From Litorimonas sp964352855 (GTDB lineage Bacteria; Pseudomonadota; Alphaproteobacteria; Caulobacterales; Maricaulaceae), in NCBI GenBank assembly GCA_964352855.1, contig CAYGTR010000014.1, positions 1 to 64,000 of the forward strand: a stretch of 64,000 nt of DNA, read 5' to 3'. A program made the position numbers and the translations under genes. Below the pieces are notes generated by a model. The model had not been told where the DNA came from. It made no database searches and saw nothing but the letters and a program-made list of their open reading frames with translations. The number at the start of each line of letters is the position of its first letter. The stretch's first letter is position 1. This document shows positions 45,016 to 52,688 of this stretch, in pieces.

Positions 45016-46380
45016 ATGCCAATCCAAACGCAAAACCCCGCTACAGGCGAGATTGTAAAAACCTTTGAGCCGTATAGTGACGCCGAGGTAGACTTGGCGA
45101 TTGCCCGCTCAGTTGTTGCATTTCATGAATTGCGCGATTGGTCATTCGAAGCGCGCGCGAAATGCATGGGGAAAGCAGCCGATATTTTGGAGGCTGAAGT
45201 AGACTCACTTGGCCGTATCATGACATTGGAAATGGGAAAAACATTCAAATCCGCGATAGCCGAAGTTCAAAAATGTGCGTGGGTCTGTCGGTATTATGCC
45301 GAAATAGCCGAGGGATATTTGGCTGACGATATAGTGGAGACAGAGGCATCAAAATCCTATCGCTGCTATCTACCTTTAGGCCCCGTCTTGGCGGTGATGC
45401 CTTGGAATTATCCTTTGTGGCAGGTTTTTCGATTTGCTGCGCCTGCCTTGATGGCGGGTAATACAGGACTCTTAAAACATGCCTCTAATGTGCCGCAATG
45501 TGCGTTAGCGATTGAGGATATTTTTAAACGCGCAGGTTTTCCCGAAGGGGCTTTTATAACGCTCTTAATTGGGGGCGAGAAAGTTGAACGTATTTTGAGG
45601 GATGATCGTGTCAGAGCTGCGACGCTAACGGGTTCAGAACCTGCAGGGGCTTCTGTAGCTGCGATCTGCGGGTCAGAGATTAAACCGACTGTGCTTGAAT
45701 TGGGCGGCTCGGACGCTTTTATCATTATGCCCAGTGCTGATATTAAAAAAGCCGTTGAAATTGGCACTAGGGCGCGTACGCAAAATAACGGGCAAAGTTG
45801 CATCGCCGCGAAGCGCTTTTTTGTCCATGCCGATATTTATGAAGACGTCAAAGCCCGTTTCGTGGCGGCCTTTGAGGCGTTAAGTGTCGGTGACCCTATG
45901 TTGGATGAAACGGTTATTGGCCCGTTGGTGAATGAAAGTAGCCTAAGAGAGGTTTCACAGCAGGTGGAAAATGCCCTTAAGGACGGCGCTGTACGAGTTA
46001 CAGGTGGTCAGGCGATTGAAGGGGCAGGGTATTTCTTTAAACCTGCTATTCTTGAGAACATACCAAAGGCCTCAACCGCATATCATGAAGAAATATTTGG
46101 CCCGGTGATGTTACTCTTCAAAGTGGAGAGTTTAGACGAAGCGATAGAGATCGCAAACGACTCACCTTTTGGATTGGGGTCTTCTATTTGGACACAGGAT
46201 AAGGATGAACAGGAAAAGGCGATTCGCTATCTTGAAGCGGGGGCAACCTTTGTTAATGCGATGACGTCGTCTGACCCGCGTTTACCGTTTGGCGGGATTA
46301 AGAAATCTGGCTTTGGTCGAGAATTGGCTAAAGAAGGCATTCGCGCTTTTTGTAACATTAAAACTGTCAGCATCGCTTAA
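45016..46380 (+). CDS. NAD(P)-dependent aldehyde dehydrogenase, succinate-semialdehyde type (Sad/YneI-like)
   Basis: This enzyme oxidises an aldehyde, most likely succinate semialdehyde, to the acid. The 454-residue protein shows INPATGE-like start (TQNPATGEIVKTF), VMPWNYPLWQVFRFAAPALMAGN, the Glu in VLELGGSDAFI, the catalytic Cys in NNGQSCIAAKRF, and EEIFGPV. The pattern follows E. coli Sad (YneI) along its length. The context gives no pathway. The gene stands alone with about 270 bp before the next one. Confidence 0.87.
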   Translation: MPIQTQNPATGEIVKTFEPYSDAEVDLAIARSVVAFHELRDWSFEARAKCMGKAADILEAEVDSLGRIMTLEMGKTFKSAIAEVQKCAWVCRYYAEIAEGYLADDIVETEASKSYRCYLPLGPVLAVMPWNYPLWQVFRFAAPALMAGNTGLLKHASNVPQCALAIEDIFKRAGFPEGAFITLLIGGEKVERILRDDRVRAATLTGSEPAGASVAAICGSEIKPTVLELGGSDAFIIMPSADIKKAVEIGTRARTQNNGQSCIAAKRFFVHADIYEDVKARFVAAFEALSVGDPMLDETVIGPLVNESSLREVSQQVENALKDGAVRVTGGQAIEGAGYFFKPAILENIPKASTAYHEEIFGPVMLLFKVESLDEAIEIANDSPFGLGSSIWTQDKDEQEKAIRYLEAGATFVNAMTSSDPRLPFGGIKKSGFGRELAKEGIRAFCNIKTVSIA

Positions 46381-46500
46381 AAACCAACAATAATTACGAT
46401 TATTTGGTTTATTCTAAATCTGTCAAAATTGTCGCACCGTATTTATAGCATAGTCGAAATCTTATTCTTCTATAAGGTTCATAGGTTTTGACTATATCTG

Positions 46501-46522
46501 ATATAGTATAAAAATACTATAT
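46501..46522. promoter_or_regulatory. Palindrome upstream of the delta-carbonic anhydrase gene
   Basis: Arms ATATAGTAT and ATACTATAT (9 bp each) are separated by AAAA. It lies about 130 bp before the ATG in an otherwise gene-free 272-bp gap. The ATATAGT part also occurs near the nhaA start and before the LysR gene of the same cluster, so it may be an operator for that regulator. Confidence 0.45.
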
Positions 46523-46652
46523 TTGAAAAGGGGTGAAGATTACATCGCATCTATTGAAATCGGAGGGAGTTAAGCCTCATTCCCATCGATAATTTGAGGC
46601 GAAACAAAAGACTATCTTCTCGACAATTGGTTGAGTTCTGAAAGGATAAAAA

Positions 46653-47492
46653 ATGCGTTCACTTTACATAACAATTGCTGGGGGTGCTTTGATGCTCTCC
46701 GCTTGTGCGACTGACACAGCATCAACGAACGAAGCATCTACAACGATGGCGAAAACTGAAACCACAGCACTCTGTACAGATTTTGGTCCGCAAACACCGC
46801 GCGACATCTCTAGTGTTATGGGAACAAACCCTGTTATGTTCACAATGGCACCGGCATCAACAGAGTTGAACTTGTGTAACATTCACACACACACAAACGC
46901 CGAGCACAAAGGGCCAGGCTTTAGTGTCTTCGTCAATAATTCCGACACGGGTGGTTATGCCTGCAATGATGCGACTAACCTTACGTCAACAGAGCTTTTC
47001 GATCCCTATCAAGGTAAAGGTGCCTATCAAGGCGTGAAACCGGGCGATACGATTGAAGTTCACTGGGTGCATACGTCATGTGACATCACACCGGGCGAAG
47101 GTCTGGGGTCATGCTTGAGCGATACATGTACAGATCCGCTTCTTCGTGTTGAAGCTCAAGTCTTTTTGGTCGTGAATGACCCTGAAAATGCGCTTGATTT
47201 CACCAAGATGGCATATGGTGGAAATATGGTGGATGGCAAGCATCAGCCAATGATGATTCCATCTGACACAGGCACACCGGTTGTGTTCCGCGGTTCAACA
47301 ACAGGTCCAAGCTATGACCAGTCAACATGTTCACCACTTAACGTCACATGGAGTGTACGTCCTGAGTGTGCACGCGTCGACATTAGCTCGCTACACCGTT
47401 GGGCAGAGTCAGGTAATGTCTTTAACGAGACGGAATCGCACGGTGTTCGCCAGTTGGTAACAGCACCAGAGTTGCTGTCACCAATCCAGTAA
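46653..47492 (+). CDS. Delta-class carbonic anhydrase, predicted lipoprotein
   Basis: This enzyme would interconvert CO2 and bicarbonate. The 279-residue protein has a signal with the lipobox LSAC, then a linker. The delta-class domain begins FGPQTPRDISSVMGTNPVMFTMAPAS and has LNLCNIHTHTNAEHKG. His78, His80 and His85 in that motif are the likely metal ligands or near-ligands. Further family motifs are GDTIEVHWVHTSCD, LRVEAQVFLVVND, GSTTGPSYDQSTCSPLNVTWSVRPEC and a final SHGVRQLVTAPELL. Delta-class enzymes were first found in diatoms. The lipobox places it in the periplasm facing either membrane. It converges on sbtB and sbtA and is followed by a strong terminator. Confidence 0.88.
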   Translation: MRSLYITIAGGALMLSACATDTASTNEASTTMAKTETTALCTDFGPQTPRDISSVMGTNPVMFTMAPASTELNLCNIHTHTNAEHKGPGFSVFVNNSDTGGYACNDATNLTSTELFDPYQGKGAYQGVKPGDTIEVHWVHTSCDITPGEGLGSCLSDTCTDPLLRVEAQVFLVVNDPENALDFTKMAYGGNMVDGKHQPMMIPSDTGTPVVFRGSTTGPSYDQSTCSPLNVTWSVRPECARVDISSLHRWAESGNVFNETESHGVRQLVTAPELLSPIQ

Positions 47493-47518
47493 GTTTATAA
47501 GAATAGACTGAAAAAATT

Positions 47519-47547
47519 AGCCCCGCTCATTCGAGTGGGGCTTTTTT
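47519..47547 (+). terminator. Rho-independent terminator after the carbonic anhydrase gene
   Basis: AGCCCCGCTC (47519-47528) pairs with GAGTGGGGCT (47533-47542), one G-U, loop ATTC, followed by a T-run. Confidence 0.88.
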
Positions 47548-47597
47548 ATTGGGACCTATCCCTTAAATACTTGCGTGAGCTTCAGCTATAATCAAAA

Positions 47598-47903
47598 TTA
47601 AAATTTATCGTCTCTAAAGACTTTGACTTCGGAGAAGCTGATCAGGCCAATATGCGTGCCGATTAAGCTCTCTAACTTTTTAGCGCACTCCGTGACCAAG
47701 TCTTCATCCATCACTGAAATGATCATGACCATATCGCGTGATGCAGAAAGGTCTGTTCCCCGCTGCCAACGCATATTGGCGCCGTAACCGGCAAAAGCAG
47801 GGAAAGCTGTGTAACCTTTAACGCCGGCACTTTCGAGGACTCGACAGGCTCGCGTGAAAGCCGGTTTTTCGATGATAAGCTCAAGGCGGGTTTTCGTAAA
47901 CAT
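47598..47903 (-). CDS. sbtB: PII-like protein, SbtB-type
   Basis: SbtB proteins are PII-fold trimers that bind adenine nucleotides and control the SbtA bicarbonate transporter. The 101-residue product begins with the ferredoxin-like strand FTKTRLELIIEKPAFTRACRVLESAGVKGYTAFPAFAGYG. A short T-loop (ANMRWQRGTDLSASRD) and MVMIISVMDEDLVTECAKKLESLIGTHIGLISFSEVKVF follow. It lacks the C-terminal CGPEGC extension of some cyanobacterial SbtB proteins. It lies 9 bp after sbtA in the same direction, which supports the assignment. Confidence 0.78.
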   Translation of the reverse strand: MFTKTRLELIIEKPAFTRACRVLESAGVKGYTAFPAFAGYGANMRWQRGTDLSASRDMVMIISVMDEDLVTECAKKLESLIGTHIGLISFSEVKVFRDDKF

Positions 47904-47912
47904 ATGTGCTTC

Positions 47913-48896
47913 CTAGCCAGCGACCAGATGTGCCAAGTAAATATAAAGCGGTATCCCTAGCGTCAGATTGAACGGGAACGTAACACCGAGTGACAATGTA
48001 AGATAAATCGAAGGCTGCGCTTTCGGCAAGGCCAATCTCATGGCCGCAGGAACTGCAATATAGGAGGCGGAAGCAGCCAAGGTAATCAATAAAGCCGCAT
48101 TACCGATAGAAATATCCAAACCAAGACAGATAGCGGATGTGATGGCTGCGCTCATAAGGGGCATAAAAACACCGAAGCTCAATGCGCCTGCATCTAGCTG
48201 TCGCCACCCTTGTCGCAAGCCCCGTCCGGCGTTTAGCCCCATATCGAGCAGGAATAAGCATAACACGCCTTGGAAAGGCGTCACGAAGAAGGGGGCAATC
48301 TTTTCCATTCCTCTGTCGCCTGTCATCCAACCGATAAAGAGAGCGCCCACCAAGACAACAACGGAGGCGTTTAAAAAGACTTCTCTGAAAAGTTCTCCCG
48401 GCTCAGAGCCTGCAACTTCGCCTTCTTTTTTCATACCGCGACGTGCCAATAGAAGGGCTGAGATAATGGCCGGGACTTCCATAATTGCGGCCATAGCCAC
48501 CATATAACCCGAAGACACAACACCTGCGATCTGGAGTGCTTGCGTGGCGGCCACAAAGGTGACGATTGAAATGGAGCCGTAATGTCCTGCTGTTGCAGCA
48601 GCATTGATGCGACTTAACTTACTCGTGATACGCAACATCATGTAAGCCAGAAAAGGCAGGCCAAAAGAGAGCGTGAGAGCTATTCCGGCAATGATGAAAA
48701 CCGAGGGAGTCAATGCCGCCTTCGACATTTCGACGCCGCCTTTGAGGCCAATGGCCATCATGAGATAAATAGCCAGTCCTTTGGCAAAAGCCTCAGGCAC
48801 TGTCATTTCAGAGCGCATCAAAGCTGCGGCAAGGCCTAATATAAAGAATAAAACTATCGGTGAAAGCAGCGTCGATAGAATTAGGTCTGTTGACAT
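47913..48896 (-). CDS. sbtA: Sodium-dependent bicarbonate transporter family permease
   Basis: SbtA imports bicarbonate with Na+. The 327-residue protein is polytopic (about ten helices) and shows the SbtA/DUF897 pattern. It starts LLSPIVLFFILGLAAALMRSEMTVPEAFAKGLAIYLMMAIGLKGGVEMSKA and contains AAATAGHYGSISIVTFVAATQAL, VMAAIMEVPAIISALLLARRG, FLLDMGLNAGRGL and AASASYIAVPAAMRLALPKAQPSIYLTLSLGVTFPFNLTLGIPLY. Its central loop is shorter than in cyanobacteria. It lies 5 bp after the APC permease and 9 bp before sbtB, so the three are probably co-transcribed. Confidence 0.9.
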   Translation of the reverse strand: MSTDLILSTLLSPIVLFFILGLAAALMRSEMTVPEAFAKGLAIYLMMAIGLKGGVEMSKAALTPSVFIIAGIALTLSFGLPFLAYMMLRITSKLSRINAAATAGHYGSISIVTFVAATQALQIAGVVSSGYMVAMAAIMEVPAIISALLLARRGMKKEGEVAGSEPGELFREVFLNASVVVLVGALFIGWMTGDRGMEKIAPFFVTPFQGVLCLFLLDMGLNAGRGLRQGWRQLDAGALSFGVFMPLMSAAITSAICLGLDISIGNAALLITLAASASYIAVPAAMRLALPKAQPSIYLTLSLGVTFPFNLTLGIPLYIYLAHLVAG

Positions 48897-48901
48897 AGAT
48901 A

Positions 48902-50998
48902 TTACTCGACTGTCTCTATCTTCGGCATGTTACACAAATCATGTAGGTCAGAAGGCTCACCAATGATAGCCACTTCATCACTTGCACGTAATTCGGCATC
49001 CGGTGTGGCAATAATGATTTCGCCATCGCGTTCAATCATTGCAATCAAGCAAGAGGCCGGAACCGTAACGTCAGAGATTTTTTTGCCGGCTTGCGCATAA
49101 AGTGAGGGGAAGTCTTTGAGTGGACCATGCAGGAAATGGTCATCGCGCATCAGAACTTCATTCATATCACGCTCAGTTTCTGCATGCAGCCAACGTGTCT
49201 CAAAGTGATCGCTTTGAACGACCTCAGCCAAATGGCCTGCTAATCGCAGGTCCAATCCGGCAGGTTTCGTCGGTACAATCAGAAATAGAATTGTGTGTGC
49301 CGCGTCCGCACGTTTCACATTTAACCGTGCCTGCGGGCCAAAACGGAATACGAAAAGTTCGGGCTGCAAAACGTCAGAAGACGTCTGATAAGCAATATGA
49401 ACACCCTCACTGATGGGGTGAAGGTGGAGTGTTTCCGGGTCAAAGGCGGCCTTAACAACAGCAGGGTCAATCTCGAATTGGCTCTGGGATTTTTCACCCA
49501 AAATATCCAAAATGTGATTGATATCATATATACCGTAACGGAAATCCATGACGACGGAGCGCGCAATTAGTGCCTCGTAAGACAAATTCTCTGCTTGAGT
49601 TCGGTCGTGAATAATCGTCATCAACTCACGTTCCAACCCTTCATAACGCTGTTGACCGAGGCGTTCATGAATATGGAAAATCGCGCCGCGACGCTCTAGG
49701 TTGCCTGATGCATAAAAATGGTACCAAAGCACACAACCGATTGTCATCATGCCTGTAAAGCCAATCGCGAGTATGCCCATTTCAATGATCAACCAGAACG
49801 AAATCAAAATACCCATGATTTGCAGCCAAGGATAGAACGGGGCTTTGAATCCGGGTTTATAGGTTGAAATACGGGCTTCGCGCATCACAATCACTGCAAT
49901 ACAAACAAGACCGAATAAGAGGAGCTGAAATGCACTGGCAAGTTTAGCCACTGATGCGACATCAAAAAGTAAAAGCACACCAATCATCGTCAGGACAGTA
50001 ATAATTATCGAGATTGTAGGTGTACCAAATCGCCCAATTTTGCTCAGTTGTTGAGGTACTAATTTGTCTTTGGCCATCGCATAAGGATAGCGTGAAGCTG
50101 ACATGATTCCGGCATTACCGGTCGAGGCAAAAGCTGCGATAGCGGCAACGACGATCAAGATAATACCAAGATCATATGGCATCCATCCTAAAAACTCACG
50201 TCCGGCATCTGCGATTGGGGTCAGGCTTTCATACAACGCTTGTGGCTCTAAAATTTTGATTAATATAAGCGTCCCTAAAGTATAGATTACGGTTGCTGTT
50301 ATGAGCGAGAGGGTCATGCCGAGAGGGATGTTACGGTCAGGGTTCTGGACTTCTTCCGCCACACTCGCAACTTTTGTCAGACCTGCATAAGAGACAAAAA
50401 CGAGACCAATTGTTGAGATGAATCCAACAAAACCGGATTTAAAGAAACCTTCATTTCCGTTATCGAACCGAAACGCTTCTGCAACACCCGTCTCTTTGAG
50501 GCCTAAAATCACAAATCCGATTAAGATAACGACTAATGTTGTGACCAAAATGCGTTGCAATAATGTTGTCTCTTTCGCGCCAAATATATTGATGAGACCA
50601 AAGGCAATTGTCAGGAGTATAGCGGTGACTGTGAAAGGTAAATCAAGATAAATACCTAAATAGGCGCCCATACCGACGAGGGCAAAGGCACTCTTGAAAA
50701 CAACGGCAATCCACGACCCTAATCCGCCAATTGTACCCACAAGAGGGCCCATAGAGCGGTCAAGGAAATAATAAGTGCCGCCCGCCTTCGGCATCGCCGT
50801 TGAGAGCTCTGCCATGCAATACATCGCGGGGAGGATGAGAAAGCCCGCACAGAGATAAGCAAGCCAAACTGAATTACCAGTGTAGGAAGCGGCAATTCCC
50901 GGCAGAAGAAACAGGCCTGAGCTAAACATGGCACCCGTTGACATTGCGTAGACATCAAAAAGCGTCAAATTCTTTTTAAGCTTATAAGTCTCGGACAT
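48902..50998 (-). CDS. APC-superfamily permease with C-terminal EIIA-like and RCK_C-like domains
   Basis: This 698-residue protein has an amino acid/polyamine/organocation permease core of about 12 helices (residues about 1-430, including FDVYAMSTGAMFSSGLFLLPG). A cytoplasmic tail of about 260 residues follows. The middle of the tail (about 490-610) resembles a PTS EIIA fold, but where the phosphate-accepting His (GVALPH) should be it reads GVHIAYQT. The last 70 residues (ISDVTVPASCLIAMIERDGEIIIATPDAELRASDEVAIIGEPSDL) look like an RCK_C/TrkA_C ligand-binding domain. The substrate is unknown; the tail suggests gating by a small ligand. It lies directly upstream of sbtA. Confidence 0.8.
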   Translation of the reverse strand: MSETYKLKKNLTLFDVYAMSTGAMFSSGLFLLPGIAASYTGNSVWLAYLCAGFLILPAMYCMAELSTAMPKAGGTYYFLDRSMGPLVGTIGGLGSWIAVVFKSAFALVGMGAYLGIYLDLPFTVTAILLTIAFGLINIFGAKETTLLQRILVTTLVVILIGFVILGLKETGVAEAFRFDNGNEGFFKSGFVGFISTIGLVFVSYAGLTKVASVAEEVQNPDRNIPLGMTLSLITATVIYTLGTLILIKILEPQALYESLTPIADAGREFLGWMPYDLGIILIVVAAIAAFASTGNAGIMSASRYPYAMAKDKLVPQQLSKIGRFGTPTISIIITVLTMIGVLLLFDVASVAKLASAFQLLLFGLVCIAVIVMREARISTYKPGFKAPFYPWLQIMGILISFWLIIEMGILAIGFTGMMTIGCVLWYHFYASGNLERRGAIFHIHERLGQQRYEGLERELMTIIHDRTQAENLSYEALIARSVVMDFRYGIYDINHILDILGEKSQSQFEIDPAVVKAAFDPETLHLHPISEGVHIAYQTSSDVLQPELFVFRFGPQARLNVKRADAAHTILFLIVPTKPAGLDLRLAGHLAEVVQSDHFETRWLHAETERDMNEVLMRDDHFLHGPLKDFPSLYAQAGKKISDVTVPASCLIAMIERDGEIIIATPDAELRASDEVAIIGEPSDLHDLCNMPKIETVE

Positions 50999-51009
50999 TT
51001 CAGTCCCCT

Positions 51010-51038
51010 ATAAAATAAGAGCAGGAAACCCTGCTCTT
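51010..51038 (-). terminator. Hairpin between nhaA and the permease-sbtAB genes
   Basis: AAGAGCAGG (51017-51025) and CCTGCTCTT (51030-51038) form a perfect 9-bp stem with a 4-nt loop. On the minus strand it is followed by ATTTTAT. It lies in the 75-bp gap after nhaA, so it may end part of the nhaA transcript and lower expression of the downstream genes. Confidence 0.65.
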
Positions 51039-51072
51039 GTTACTTAAACTAAATATATATGATTCGCTTGTC

Positions 51073-52293
51073 TTAAGTCTTGAGGGCCGCACTATCGACA
51101 TTCGCAGGGACTTCCTGTTGAGCAGGGCCTTTACAGACAACTCTCAAAACGATGTATCCAACAATACCTGAGGCGACTGAGCCCATGATGACGCCTAATC
51201 TGACAGAGTTCAGCAACTCATCACCATCAAAAGCGAGTGTTCCGATAAATAAGCTCATCGTGAAACCAATACCTGTTAAACAGGCGACCCCATAAACTTG
51301 AGCCCAATTTGCGCCTGTTGGCAACTTGGCAACTTTCAATTTCACGGCAACAAAAGAGAACAAGAAGACACCGATTTGCTTCCCGAAGAAGAGACCCAGT
51401 GCAATGCCGAGCGGAAGCGGTGCCAGTAAGTCTGAGAAACTAATGCCTGCAAATGACACGCCTGCATTAGCAAAAGCGAATAGAGGTAAAATTAAGAAAG
51501 CAACCCAGATGTGAAGACCATGTTCCGCACGATGGAGAGGTGAGCTCTCATTCGGATCTTTCGCCTTAAGCGGAATAGCCAAAGCTGTAATCACACCAGC
51601 AAGTGTCGCATGAACACCTGATTTTAACACACAGGCCCAGATAAACACACCAATGAGAGCATAGGGGGTAATGCGCATAACGCCCATTCTGTTAAGGATT
51701 ATCAGTCCGAGCGTACCAATGCCGCCCCAACCCAATGCAACGAGTGAGAGGTCTTGTGTGTAGAAGATCGCAATGATGATAATGGCTGCAAGGTCATCAA
51801 TAATTGCAACAGCCAAGAGCATAATTTTCAAAGAAACGGGAACGCGAGAGCCAACGAGTGCCAATACACCTAGTGCAAAAGCAATATCTGTTGCAGCGGG
51901 AATAGCCCAACCTTGTATGGCAATTGGGTCGGCGATGTTGAAGTAAACATAGACGAGTGCCGGCACGATAATACCGCCCAAAGCCGCAAAAAGGGGGAGG
52001 GCAGCTTTATCAAAACTTGATAATTCCCCTTCCAAGACTTCATTTTTGATTTCCAAACCCACGAGGAAGAAGAATATCGCCATCAACCCATCATTAATCC
52101 AAAGCAGAAGAGGTTTAGCAATTTCAAAAGCACCAAATTGAACCTCAACGGGAGTATTAAGAAAAGTAGAATATAAACCGCTTAAGGGCGAGTTATTGGC
52201 GACTAGCGCGAGTAGGGCGACGAACATGAGTACGAAGCCAGCTGACGTTTCTAATTTCAGAAAGTCTTGTATTTTGTTTACAATGCGAGGCAT
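51073..52293 (-). CDS. nhaA: Na+/H+ antiporter NhaA
   Basis: NhaA exchanges internal Na+ for external H+ and controls cell pH and sodium. The 406-residue protein has family signatures: FLKLETSAGFVLMFVALLALVANNSPLS, INDGLMAIFFFLVGLEIKNEVLEGEL, the paired aspartates in AVAIIDDLAAIIIIA, IPAATDIAFALGVLAL and CLTGIGFTMSLFIGTLAF. As first gene of the nhaA-permease-sbtA-sbtB run it could supply the Na+ gradient that SbtA uses. It is divergent from the LysR gene. Confidence 0.95.
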   Translation of the reverse strand: MPRIVNKIQDFLKLETSAGFVLMFVALLALVANNSPLSGLYSTFLNTPVEVQFGAFEIAKPLLLWINDGLMAIFFFLVGLEIKNEVLEGELSSFDKAALPLFAALGGIIVPALVYVYFNIADPIAIQGWAIPAATDIAFALGVLALVGSRVPVSLKIMLLAVAIIDDLAAIIIIAIFYTQDLSLVALGWGGIGTLGLIILNRMGVMRITPYALIGVFIWACVLKSGVHATLAGVITALAIPLKAKDPNESSPLHRAEHGLHIWVAFLILPLFAFANAGVSFAGISFSDLLAPLPLGIALGLFFGKQIGVFLFSFVAVKLKVAKLPTGANWAQVYGVACLTGIGFTMSLFIGTLAFDGDELLNSVRLGVIMGSVASGIVGYIVLRVVCKGPAQQEVPANVDSAALKT

Positions 52294-52688
52294 GGATAAT
52301 CCGATATAGTTGCGAGCCGCACAATGGGTGCGAAACGATTAGTCATAATTAGCGAGAGGCTGTTTCTGTAATACGAAAGTTTGGTTTTAAAAGATTGCGA
52401 TACCTATAAAGTCATGAAGCAGAAAAGCCAATGAAAACAATTATGCCGACGAGCGCCAATTAAGCTTTCATTTTTTTCAAGGTAGACTTTAATGATTGCA
52501 TGGGTAAAATCCTTAAAAATGTTTTGATCAGAAAGTGTCAACCATGACATAGAATTTTTCTGCTCTTACATAAAATAAAGGCAGTATCCTTTACTCCATC
52601 ATTATTTAGATAGCTTTTGGGTTGTCATAGTTTAAATATAAACTTACTATAGTTCATATAGTTTTTTATTATGATGATTTGATAATTC
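52294..52688. promoter_or_regulatory. Divergent regulatory region between nhaA and the LysR gene
   Basis: This AT-rich 395-bp gap contains no gene. Next to the LysR start are two inverted repeats: AGTTTA..TAAACT (52629-52644) and ACTATA..TATAGT (52646-52662). ATAGTT occurs three times (52627, 52649, 52658). ATATAGTT also occurs at 52304-52311 just before nhaA. Such ATAG/CTAT elements recall OxyR-type sites, but the spacing does not fully match the known pattern. Confidence 0.5.

Noticed and set aside
46501..52662. Canonical OxyR tetrameric site (ATAG-N7-CTAT repeated)
   Set aside because: ATAG and CTAT elements occur, but the spacings (for example N10 in the carbonic anhydrase palindrome) do not fit the full consensus.
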